DNA from: Muraenolepis orangiensis
Taxonomy: Eukaryota > Chordata > Actinopteri > Gadiformes > Muraenolepididae
Reading direction: 5' to 3'
Assembly: GCA_027704905.1 (NCBI GenBank)
Contig: JANIIK010000500.1
Location: forward strand, 62,001-126,000
DNA length: 64,000 nucleotides
Shown here: positions 41,053-49,981 of the stretch, in pieces
Layout: each line of letters opens with the position of its first letter
Position numbering within the stretch: position 1 is the first letter of the stretch
Position numbers and translations under genes: made by a program
The notes under the pieces: model-generated
Seen by the model: the letters and a program-made list of their open reading frames with translations, nothing else
The model's database searches: none
Told to the model about the DNA's origin: nothing

Positions 41053-41063
41053 ATATATATATA
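40739..41063. repeat. (TA)n/(TATATG)n array
   Basis: 325 bp of alternating TA and GTATATATAT units, drifting to (GT)n at the right end. It directly abuts the C-rich array. Confidence 0.95.
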
Positions 41064-41166
41064 GGTTTATACAGGAATTTCATTTGGGGATTCAAGCCAA
41101 TGGTTGCATGATGCTTAACATTTTTCTTTCTTCTCTCTCTGCACATTGTTCTCTTTTCTGTTCCAG

Positions 41167-41655
41167 TCAAACGAAGACCCTGGTCTCTACCTGCAGAAGC
41201 GTCCTCTCTGCTCCCCAGTTCTGCTCTTTGATGGCTCAACCACCATCGTGGCTGTGGGTAACATACCTGTGACCACCCTCAAGCAGGAAGATTTTTCAGA
41301 AGGGATGTTGGTGTTGATGGCGTACTATTATACATTGCACTTAACATACCCCAAATGTGTCGCAACCCTGCTCTCTGTTATTCAAACGGAGGTCATTGGC
41401 GACACCCTCCATGATAAAGATGCCACTAGTGCATATAAAAAAGCAATGGCGGAATGGAAATCCTTCTTTGACAAGTAGTGCAATGTTACAGTTGTCCGTT
41501 GAAAAAGCCTGTATTTCAGGATACAATGTTCGAAAATGCTGCTTCATAAGGGCTGAGAATTTTTTTGTTTTTATGGTATTCAAATGTTTGTGCTGTAAAG
41601 AAAGATTTCAAGACTGCATAGCAACTCTAACCCATTGAGTTTCAATAATAAATGT
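41167..41655 (+). CDS. EnSpm accessory gene, last exon (SAMD3-like C terminus)
   Basis: Acceptor at 41166 after a strong pyrimidine tract (TTTCTTTCTTCTCTCTCTGC... TTCCAG). Then an open exon SNEDPGLYLQKRPL, PVLLFDGSTTIVAVGNIPV, EGMLVLMAYYYTLHLTYPKCVATLLSVIQTEVIGD and AYKKAMAEWKSFFDK to TAG 41476-41478. AATAAA at 41647-41652. The YYTLHLTYPKC block recalls C termini of fish 'SAM domain-containing protein 3-like' sequences that travel with transposons; that is from memory. Intron/exon and polyadenylation signals are intact, so transcription is plausible. Confidence 0.6.
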
Positions 41656-42300
41656 TGAACATGTTTACAAGTCATTCTGGTTGTTTTTTATGTAATATGT
41701 ATATTGAAGACCGGCTTGGGTTTTAAGGTAGACAGCCTTGTTTCAAGATAATCATGGATCTTGGTTTAAGACAGAGTTAAGTCATTTTGAAATATTTTAC
41801 TCTACATTCAATATTTACCCCAACTAATATTGATCTGAATTTGCTAAAAGAAAAAATGTAATTGCTTGTATTCAGTATGTTTCCCTCATTTTGAGGTTGT
41901 AAAAAGTTGCTTTTCAAGATATTTAAACTTAAAATCAGTATTTTACGCTTGTATTCAGTATATTACACGTATTAAGAGGTTCTAAAATTTAACTTTTTTT
42001 AGCAATTTCATCTTAAAACCAGCATTTACATTGTATTTTTAGTATATTTCACTTCATTTAGGGCTAGAAAAGGTTAAATATCAAGTCATTTCATTTTATA
42101 ATGAGCATATTTGTCTTATTTTAAGCCTTCCAAATACCTTTGTAGGAATACTTGTTTCTAGATTTAACAATCTTAATTTAAGAAATCTTGCCAAGTCAAA
42201 TTATCTTGCTGCATGGACAGATTTTTTCACTTGTTTTGAGTACCTTTTCCCTTAGTTTTAGTGTTTTTATCTTGTTTGAAGACCCCTATTTTTTGCAGTG

Positions 42301-44536
42301 CAGACACTGATTTTAGAACAGCTGCTGGTTCTCTAGTGTTGACAGTCGGGAGTGCATTAACTTCCTGAGCTATGAAGCTACTGGCTATGGTAGCCACTGA
42401 CTCAACAAAATAATAATTGAGTGTAGTTGCCACATCAGCTGGGCATTGCAGAGTTGCGCCCTCAACCCTCAATTCAATTGGCTTGGCTGTCGTAGTGTTT
42501 TGACCAGTTCATTTTTTTATTTGGCTCCATATAGCTTTTGAGTTGCCCTGAGCTTTTTCAATGATTCAATGCTTTTCTCAGTTCCCTTGTTGCCTTGTTT
42601 CTTAGCCTTGCAAATATATGTCTATCATGGGACATCTTTGATTTTATGGCAGTTTTTAAGGCACTTAAAAACTCCCGCTGCTTCATTACATTTCTGACAT
42701 GTCCGTTCATCCAGGGGAGAGTCTGTTTCTTATTTTTATGTTTAATCATGATTGAAAATTCATTGATTGTGGCCTGCAGTTTTCCCGTAAAGTTTTGACT
42801 GGTTACTTCCAAATCATTTTCAAGTACTAGATCTTCCCAATCTAAGTTTGTATAGTAGATCTGAAGTCTTCTTGCTTGTTTTTTGGGATGCCAAAGGATT
42901 CTTTATTACCTGCATACGCAGTGAACCGTTTGGCAGTTAGTTTTCTAGATACCAGCACTATATTGTGGTCTGACAGCCCTGTTACCATATTGTATGATTT
43001 TGTAATCCTTTCAGGTCTATTTGTTAAAATTAGGTCAAGCTGGGTACTGGTGCAGTTTGTTATTCGCGTTGGGCCTTTAACGATTGTCAAATTAAAACTA
43101 TCAGTAATTTGCTTAAGCTTCTTCCTTGATGACTTATCTTCCCAATTCAAATTTAAGTCACCCATTACCACTACCTCTTTCTTAAAATCACATTGACATA
43201 AAACCTTCTTGAATTGATCATAGAAGCTAACATTTGAGGACGGTGGTCGATAAATTACTATTAAAGTAAAGGACATCTGAGGCGACAGGATCATATTTAG
43301 GCCTACACATTCTAGTTCGATTGGGTCTTGCCATAAAATCTCATTGCAACGGATGGTGTCTCTAACGAAAATTAGAACACCGCCCCCTTTAGTATGCATT
43401 CGGTCCCTCCTGTAGCTATTATAACCCGGAAGTTGTACGGCAGCAGATGGGGAGTTGTCCGTAAGCCAAGTTTCTGTTAAACCGAGGTAATCTAAATTAG
43501 ACTCTAGTAACATATTCTTTATCTGGTCAATTTTTAGACAAGATTTTAAGCTTTGTATATTTAGGTGTCCACCTAATATACCCTTTGGTTTTACCTTAGG
43601 ATCCCAAATAATTCTTGCATTGTTTACAGTTTGGACGACTTTCCACTTCCGGTTCATTTGGATTGCTCTGTTTACTACCCTACCACGCTTGTTATTGTTG
43701 CTGTTAGAGTACACATATTTGAGCGGTGTTATCCTGCAGTCATTGTCACTGTGTGAAATGTTGTGTGGAACCACACCTGTACACACGCTGTTATTACTTG
43801 CTGGAACCGTCGGAGGTGTTGTCATTTTCGCTGCAAGACTTCTTGGCGAAGAAATCACTGCTGGCGGTGAATTCACCGGCGACAGTTCGCGCGCACTGTC
43901 GCCGGTGAATTCACCGGGCAGGGACTCCACCAGCGGCGGAGACCGCTCCCATTTTCGCCAAGGTATATTCGATTCTGGATATCTGTCAACCTCCCTGGAC
44001 TGCCGCCACTGGACGGCGAAGAGACGCCGCTGGATAACCTCTGGCTCGTCCGTGTTGCTCGTGGGGAGTGGGCGCCCGGCTGGATCACCCTCGTTGGGCC
44101 ACCCCAGGCCGGTATCTAGCTGTTGCAGCTGGAGGACTGCTGGATCCTCCACGGTGCTCAGGGAGGGTGCAGGTTGAACTAGGTGAGTTTGCTGATAGTT
44201 TATGGAGCATAAGTGGAGGGAAGTAGAGTTACAGGTGACACTGTCAGCGAAGCTTGCTTCGTTTGATGTCGGGCCAGGACATTGATGAATATCCCCCGAC
44301 AGAAGCAGACAGATGGCTATTATCACAGCCTCGTTGCTGTGTCGCCTGCATGATGGTTTTGCCGTTTCCTTCCTTGGGTTGTACCACTGTGGAAATCGGA
44401 GAGTAGCAGCCAGGACGTATTCCCCATACCCAAACACAAGGTGAATCTTGTTTGTTTGTTTGTACTGATGAGTCCCATGAGTGATCGGATCATCATAGTT
44501 GACAGTTGTAATCGCATATTTGTTGCTGACTTGCAT
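42301..44536 (-). CDS. LINE leader and endonuclease (upstream of EnSpm)
   Basis: The main frame 44536-42842 begins with a hydrophobic segment ending in AVIIAICLLLSGDIHQCPGP, a degenerate 2A-like motif (CPGP instead of NPGP). A long low-complexity linker follows. The endonuclease then has ILGGHLNIQSLKSCLKIDQ, LGLTETWLTDNSPS, KGGGVLIFVRD, LIVIYRPPSSNVS, VVVMGDLNLNWED, LDLILTNRPERI and GLSDHNIVLVSRK. Shifted frames 42812-42558 (LPWMNGHVRNVMKQREFL) and near 42470-42301 (ADVATTLNYYFVESVATIA, LKSVS) reach the EnSpm insertion. An in-frame 50-bp palindrome lies at 43866-43915. Confidence 0.85.
43866..43915. repeat. Perfect 50-bp palindrome
   Basis: Arms of 21 bp (43866-43886 and 43895-43915) are exact inverted copies around TCGCGCGC. 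Each arm contains the smaller palindrome GGTGAATTCACC. It sits in the linker of the LINE ORF and keeps the frame open. Confidence 0.93.
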
Positions 44537-44629
44537 TGACGTTTACCGGTTGTACGATTTTCAAAAGTAGCGTGTACAATAGCAGAGCAACTACCGCACC
44601 TGACCGACATGTCGCCATGTTTTCAGAGT

Positions 44630-44760
44630 AGAGACGGGGAGGAGGAGAGAGAAGTAGAAAAGGGCAGGAGAGGAGAGTGGAATAGAGGAATATAAAAGGG
44701 GAGAGAGGCATAGAGAAGGGGAGGAGAGGAAAGTGGAGTAGAGAATGGAAAGAGGAACTG
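44630..44760. repeat. Purine minisatellite, degenerate block 4
   Basis: GAGGAGAGAGAAGTAGAAAAGG-type units, with T interruptions, resume at the 5' end of the LINE. They match the repeat on its other side (35494-35811). Confidence 0.7.
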
Positions 44761-44982
44761 TTCCACTCGTTCCAAAGGGGAGCAGGATCATCTTCTGGAT
44801 GAATTTGGTTGCCATAGCAATAAGTGGCACTCTGGTTGTGGCTGCAAAGCCAGATATCCCAACGTCCAGGTATCAAATAACATTTAAAAAAGAAACAAGA
44901 AAAGAACAAACTTACAAGAAAAATGGAGGGTTGAGCAAAGGCTCAGAGGTGTATTATTAACATGGAGACACATTGCCCTGGT
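44761..44982. other. Unassigned spacer
   Basis: No element end or gene recognised. A-rich around 44880-44925. Its right end meets a truncated Mag-like integrase. Confidence 0.4.
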
Positions 44983-45450
44983 CTTGCCACTAAGAAGGCA
45001 AGCAGTGCAGTCCTTAACCAGGGTCTCGATTTCCCTGTCGATGCCTGGCCACCACACCAAATCACCGCACCGCTGCTTGAGCCTGACAATGCCCAAGTGG
45101 CCCTCGTGCGCCATCGTCAGGATACGCGCCCGAAGGGCACTCGGGACCACCGTGCAGAGCCCGCGAGTGATGCAGGTGTCGTTCCAGCATGACAGTTCGT
45201 CCCTGACCCTGAAGTAGGGAAGCAGCTCATCAGCTACCCTCGTCGGCCAGCCCTGTCTGATGTAGGCCGAGAGTGTAGTGAGGGTGGGGTCGTCAGCTGA
45301 GACGTCCTGGAGCTCCTTCAGCGACACTGTCTCCTGAAGAGGTGTGTGGAGGAGCTGGACGAGGTCGTGCTCGGCCTGGTCCCGTTCAGGGGTCGAAGGT
45401 GGGTCTGAGGGTGGGTTGGGGATTGAGCGTGACAGCAGGTCAGCCACCAC
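44983..45450 (-). pseudogene. Mag-like RNase H end and integrase zinc domain
   Basis: The frame reads MVADLLSRSIPNPP (end of RNase H), a linker, then the HHCC domain HEGHLGIVRLKQRCGDLVWWPGIDREIETLVKDCTAC. After LLSGK the sequence no longer resembles integrase, so the core is lost. Confidence 0.85.
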
Positions 45451-46504
45451 GTTGTCCCGGCCTGGCGTGAACTGTAGGCGGAAGTTGTACTACTGTCGGC
45501 CCAACGGTGGAGACGGAGTGGTCTGTGGCCAGTGCCTGAAGTGGCCAGGAGGGTGGTGAGGGACTGGTGGTCCTCAATGTGAATGAGCGTCCATAGAGGT
45601 ACATGTGCCATCGTTCACATGCCCAGAGGCACGCTAGGGCTTCCCGCTCCCCCACCGAGTACCTCTGTTCTGTGGGGCTGAGAGCCCGTGAGGCGAAGGC
45701 GATCGGCCTCTCGACCCCCTTTTGCAGCTGGGACATCACCGCACCAATGGCCGTGGCGGAGGCGTCGCATGTGACGAGGGTGGGGCTGGCCAGGTCGAAG
45801 TACGCTAGGACCGGTGGTGAGGTGAGCTGGGCCTTCAGGAGGCGCACGGCGTCCGAGCAGGCAGGCGTCCAGAGCCAGGGCTCGCCCTGTTTCAGCAGCT
45901 GGCGCAGTGGGGTGGTCGTAGCCGAGTACTGTGGCAGGAAGCGGATTTAGAACGCCGTCATGCCCAGGAAGGAGGCTAACTGAGCAGCTGAGGTGGGCTC
46001 CGGGACGCGGTGGATGGCCTCCGTGTTTGAGTAGAGTGGGTATATGCCGTCAGCCGAGAGGCGGAACCCCACGAACTCAACGGCTGGGGCGGCGAAGACA
46101 CACTTCTCACCGTTGAGTGCGAGGTGGTGCTTGGCCAGTGCACCGAACACGCTGTGGAGGCGCTCATTGTGGCTCTCGACGGTGGCCCCGTGAACCATGA
46201 TGTCGTCAAGGTAGATGGCCACACCCGGGATGCCAGCGAAGATGGAGGCCATGATCTTTTGGAAGCAGCTGGGGGCAGAGCTTAGGCCAAAAGCCATGCG
46301 TTTGTAACGGAAGACCCTTTGTGGGTGATAAACGCAGTGAGGTTGCGGCTCTCGGGGTGTAGTGGCACCTGGAGGTAGCCCTGGCGGAGGTCCAGCTTGG
46401 AGAACACAGTGGACCCGTAGAACTGGGCAGTGAGCTCCTCTGACGTTGGCAAGGGGTATTTGTCGGGAAAGATGGCCTTGTTTACTGCTCTCAAGTCCAC
46501 GCAG
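45440..46504 (-). pseudogene. Mag-like RT core and RNase H
   Basis: RT: DLRAVNKAIFPDKYPLP, FSKLDLRQGYLQVPL, then in a shifted frame RMAFGLSSAPSCFQKIM and the catalytic YLDD (AIYLDDIMVHG). RNase H (45847-45560): LVTCDASATAIGAVMSQ, ERPIAFASRALSPTEQRYSVGEREALACLWACERW. A frameshift near 45570 ends it. Confidence 0.85.
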
Positions 46505-46506
46505 AG

Positions 46507-47095
46507 TCACAGCCCCCCAGACTTCTTCTTGGCCACCACGATGTTGGAGATCCAGGGCGACGCATTCACCTGCTCAATGATGTCGCCATCGAGCATGCTC
46601 TGTAGCTCAGAGGAGATGTCATCGCGGAGGGCCAGTGGGGAGCGGCGGAGGGGCTGAATGACAGGTGTCACCTGCGGGTCTACCAGGGGCTGGTGGGTGA
46701 AAACATCGAGACAGCCCACACCGCTGAACAGTGCAGGCCACTGTTGCTGCCAGGGGATGGCAACGGTGTGGAGCTCAGAGCCAGAGGTGTCTAACAGAGT
46801 GAAACCGAGGCTGTTGAAGAGGTCGAGGCCTAGGAGGTTGGTCCCGTGGCGTGCAATATTGAACCTGAAGACTGGCAGTGTCTTCTCCGTATTTCACAGG
46901 AAGCTGTAGGGAGCCCACAATGTCAATCTTGGAGTTAGCATAGCCACGCAGCGTGGTGGTGGGCGGGCCCAGTGGCTCGTGGGAGAAGAACTGTTTATAA
47001 GTCACCCAGTTCAGGAGGGACATCGTAGCACCCGTGTCTAGGAGGAGGGGCAGAGTGACATCACCAACCATCAATGAACATGTTTTAAATGGCAC
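46507..47095 (-). pseudogene. Mag-like protease and RT N terminus
   Basis: The protease (47095-46775) has the catalytic LLLDTGATMSLL. An indel near 46890 shifts its second half. The RT lead-in (46719-46507) reads CLDVFTHQPLVDPQVTPVIQPLRRSP, MLDGDIIEQVNASPWISNIVVAKKKSGGL. A stop at 46505-46507 interrupts it just before the fingers. Confidence 0.8.
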
Positions 47096-47144
47096 TCGTC
47101 CTGAGTTGACATTGTTGATGATCGTGGTAGGTGGTTGGGAGGCT

Positions 47145-47922
47145 CTAGCTGGGGCAGACTTTGTGAAAGTGATTCAGCCTCCCGCAGTTGGAGCAGGTTT
47201 TACCACGGGCAGGACAGGTCTGAGCTCTTGAGTTGTGTGCAGGAGAGCCACAATTCCCACACGGCTGGTGTGGGCGGTCACGTGACTTAGAGGCTAGTTG
47301 TACACTCCCCCCGCTGCTGTCTGCACTCACGTGGAGGAGGGGCGTCAGTGGCGCCCGCTGCCTCGTCCGCTGCTAGCGAGTTGGAAGAAGCCGACAATGT
47401 AGCTGCACATTCGAGAGCAGATTCAACCTGAATGGCTAGGTGTAGAGCTGCTAGTGTCACGTCATCGTTTTCCATCAACAGTCTTTCCCTAATCTTGTCA
47501 CAGTTCGTGTGCAGTATGAGGTGGTCTCTGATCAGTTCGTCTTGTAACGCGCCAAACTTGCACGAGCTCGCCAAACCTCGTAGATCAGCCACGTACTGTG
47601 TCACCGACTCACCCGGCCGCTGGTGCCTCCGTCCGAATATGACGCAGCGGAGGAGAGCACTCTGTGGGGTGGCGAAATGACTCCTCAGTAGGGCCACAGT
47701 CTCTGTGTAACCCGCTGCGGGGCCGAGAGTTTCAAACACACGCTGTCCCTCTGCTCCTAGACAGTGCAGCAGCAGTGCACGTTTCCTCTCCGCGGACACT
47801 CTCTCCAAGCCGGCAGCTAGGATATAAGTCTCGAACGAGGAAATCCAGCGGGGCCACGGTATCAGTGGCTCGCCCGGCGTGGCTAGGAAGGGGGAGGGTG
47901 GTGGTATCCAACAATCAGCCAT
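47145..47922 (-). CDS. Mag-like Gag
   Basis: Starts at ATG 47922 (MADCWIPPPSPFL). The capsid-like region reads PWPRWISSFETYILAAG, LLLHCLGAEGQRVFETL, LLRSHFATPQS, RRHQRPGESVTQYVADLRGLA and LQDELIRDHLILHTNCDKIRERLL. A shifted frame from about 47330 carries two zinc knuckles, CGNCGSPAHNSRAQTC (with CPARGKTC following) and CSNCGRLNHFHKVC. One frameshift near 47300 separates capsid and nucleocapsid. Confidence 0.88.
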
Positions 47923-47934
47923 TCTCGTCGCCAA

Positions 47935-48081
47935 TGTTATGTTCGAATAATGGAGAATGAGACGGGAGTTAACGTTGGAGTTGAGTCTACTCCATTTAAT
48001 GAACACACTGAATAAAACAAGATCCGGTCACCACATATATAACATTGATACCGTGCACTGAGTGTAGTGCCAGATGTAACA
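47935..48081 (-). repeat. 5' LTR of the Mag-like element
   Basis: 147 bp from TGTTACATCTGG (48081) to CGAACATAACA (47935) on the minus strand. One base later comes TGGCGACGAGAATGG (about 47933-47919), the primer-binding site position, overlapping the Gag ATG at 47922. Such short LTRs are usual in the Mag lineage. Confidence 0.7.
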
Positions 48082-48155
48082 CTATCTTCGATAGTGGACG
48101 TAAATATGAGTTCTTAATCACTGAAGAAAAGACAGCTGGCTGCTGGATAACTCAC

Positions 48156-48426
48156 TTGCTGACTTCCTTGTACTGGGCGATCTCCTCGATGTACAGCAGG
48201 TCGTGGAGACGGGCCTGGTAGTTTGCCCTGGTCAGGGTCTTGTCAAGCACCGACTGCGTGAACAGCTGGTCGGCGGACAGAGGGATCTGGTAGCGGGACA
48301 GCAGGCTGCGCACCATCTCACCCATGAACTCGTTGGGCACAAACTCCACAATGGTCTTGCAGGACGAGTCCCAGCGCTTGGCTGTCATCAGGAGCTGCTG
48401 CTTGGCGGCCATGAGGTGCTCGAGGT
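48156..48426 (-). CDS. Host gene exon, HELZ-like helicase (candidate)
   Basis: 271-bp internal exon with a consensus acceptor (TTGCTTCCCTCCAG|ACC at 48427/48426) and donor (AGCAA|GTGAGTT at 48156/48155). It encodes DLEHLMAAKQQLLMTAKRWD, CKTIVEFVPNEFMGEMVRSLLSRYQIPLS, QSVLDKTLTRANYQARLHDLLYIEEIAQYKEVSK without stops. The LHDLLYIEEIAQYKEVSK end resembles, from memory, vertebrate HELZ (an RNA helicase with a CCCH finger). Clean frame, both splice sites and typical exon size make this the best host coding sequence in the window. The gene runs leftward, with further exons expected below and above. Confidence 0.65.
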
Positions 48427-49591
48427 CTGGAGGGAAGCAACAAGAGGTTACACTTCTGGGCAGAGCCTGATCGGCCTTACCCTAACCCTTTTTGTCAAAA
48501 CAACAGATACCGATTTTAAGACAACCTTGGGGGGGGGGGGGGGGGGGGGGGGGGGAGTCGAGAAAACATAGGCCTACGCTACATTTCACTTGAGATTGGC
48601 TATGTAGCTTAATTGAATTTTTTTGTTATGATAAATACCCCCATACGTTCAAAAACATATGTATGTGCATCATATATAGGGTATATATTTATTTAACTTT
48701 TTAGCAGAAAAAGGAAAACCACGTTTTGTTTAAACACTGCCTTAATGAACTAAATTATAATGAATATGTATACATAGCATTTACCCTCTGCAATTATAAA
48801 TTATAGATCTGGTTGAATCTGATAGAATCTGAACATATTAAACAATCAACCAAAACCTTCACTATAATGAACAAGCAGATGCTCCAGTGCCATTACATTG
48901 TTTGGAGGAGAACCCTGATATATTTTCCGATCATTTTGATCAAATTACGTTATTTAAGGAAACCCTAAGCCCTTCATCCGTGGAATATCCACCAATACCG
49001 ATATCTGCGATCTCGCTAAATTACAGCTTACCAGTGTATAAGAGATAAGAGGCAACAGGTGGCCGTGAAGCTACTGCTAGTCCAGCTGTTCCAACTAACA
49101 ACCAACACTCGTCTATGAAACTACAGCTTGAAATATAAACTCAAATCCTAATCTTTGCATCGGTTAAATCTCATTTATTTATATATAATTATTATATGTC
49201 TTAATTATAAAATAAAATGTGATCAATAATCCTCCTCTCTAGACTGTTTCTCAAGTGTGCTCTCCACTGCTATCAGTGCCAGATTCTCGCTAAGTCTTGT
49301 TATCATCATGAAGGAAGAAAAGCTGTTTACCGAGTTGCTACAAGTAGACCAGACGTCCTTTTTTCCCCTAAAAAGGTGTCCGGCCGGGATGTCTAAAGCA
49401 CCAAAAACGTCCGGGATTCGGCTTTTGCTTCCTACATTAGGTAGGAAGGTTCCAATCACACAGGATGCGTGTTGCCGGCTGAAAAACCCCAGGCGTACTG
49501 AACTGCTCTAGATCGATTACACAGGACGCTATCCTATTTTGAGAGCCTTTCAAAATGTTTTTTGTTTATTGTTGCTATGCAACCACAGAAT
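48427..49591. other. Probable intron, no element recognised
   Basis: Contains a run of about 26 G at 48531-48555 and AT-rich sequence to 49240. A 78-codon minus-strand frame (49459-49223) has no recognised motif. GTCCGGCCGGGATGTCT near 49378 is a local inverted-repeat-rich spot. Confidence 0.45.
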
Positions 49592-49661
49592 CAGCTGATC
49601 TCTGTGCTGAAGCCCACCGCCACCTGGTACACGCAGTGGTCCAGCCCGTTGTCCGCCACAG
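49592..49661 (-). CDS. Possible upstream exon of the same host gene
   Basis: After a consensus acceptor (GTGCGGTCTCAG, AG at 49662-49663) the minus strand reads VADNGLDHCVYQVAVGFSTEI without stops. This would fit the region before the helicase exon at 48156. No GT donor is obvious at its end, so the exon limit is uncertain or the exon is damaged. The LTR at 49711 lies only ~50 bp upstream of it. Confidence 0.35.
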
Positions 49662-49710
49662 CTGAGACCGCACACAAGGGGGTTAAAACCATAATATAAA
49701 TAACTTATAT

Positions 49711-49934
49711 TGTGTGGTGGAACATTATGGGACATAATTCACTGTTTGTATTTAGTGTGTGTTGCACCACGGGCCTGTTAGAGTGCGTACCGTGTTGTGG
49801 TTGTTGTTGTGGTGTGCTAGCTGGACAGTAGCAAGTAGCAGATGTGTTTCTCCTTTCGTGAAACCTAATGGCAAATAAAGTGTGGAGTTCCATACTAAAC
49901 ACGCCGCCTCAGACTCCCATTCATCGGCGCTACA
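49711..49934 (+). repeat. 5' LTR of the CsRn1-like element
   Basis: 224 bp, TGTGTGGTGGAACATTATGG to CATCGGCGCTACA, with AATAAA at about 49874. Closely similar to 60745-60962. Confidence 0.92.
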
Positions 49935-49981
49935 CTGGTGACCCCGATGTTTTCGAGATCGATTCCGAAGACATAGTGAAC

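Larger units (their letters stand above)
37633..42300. mobile_element. EnSpm/CACTA-type DNA transposon
   Basis: 4668-bp element with inverted ends CACTGCAAA (37633) and TTTGCAGTG (ending 42300), flanked by the dinucleotide CA on both sides (37631-37632 and 42301-42302). Removing it with one CA rejoins the LINE frame. Subterminal regions (37640-37960 and 41700-42290) hold repeated TTTTAAG/CAAGAT/CTTGTTT motifs, typical of CACTA elements. It carries a minus-strand transposase-like gene piece and a plus-strand accessory gene with canonical splice sites, separated by a CRE-bearing region. Confidence 0.8.
35812..44629 (-). mobile_element. L2/CR1-group LINE opened by an EnSpm element
   Basis: Minus-strand LINE with 5' end near 44629, coding to 36094 and a 3' tail of ATTGAATTTAATTGAATTT at about 35810. 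A CACTA element occupies 37633-42300. Both outer edges touch the purine minisatellite. The endonuclease and RT parts are well preserved. Confidence 0.88.
44983..48081 (-). mobile_element. Mag-like Ty3/Gypsy element, 3' truncated
   Basis: Minus-strand element with 5' LTR (47935-48081), primer site, Gag with two CCHC knuckles, protease, RT, RNase H and the integrase zinc domain. It breaks off just after ...CTACLLSGKT at about 44983. Integrase core and 3' LTR are missing. Frame breaks lie near 45560, 45930, 46505 and 46900. Confidence 0.85.

Noticed and set aside
39877..41272. Pro-rich then Tyr/Ile/Val-rich frames of 234-395 codons
   Set aside because: Translations of the C-rich and TA arrays; three overlapping frames are open for the same reason.
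13580..48086. CTATC at 13580-13584 and 48082-48086 as the two duplications of one element
   Set aside because: The adjoining LTRs differ in sequence and family (Pao A and Mag-like), so the match is coincidence.
49223..49511. Opposed 78- and 84-codon frames
   Set aside because: No recognised motif and overlapping on both strands; left as probable intron.
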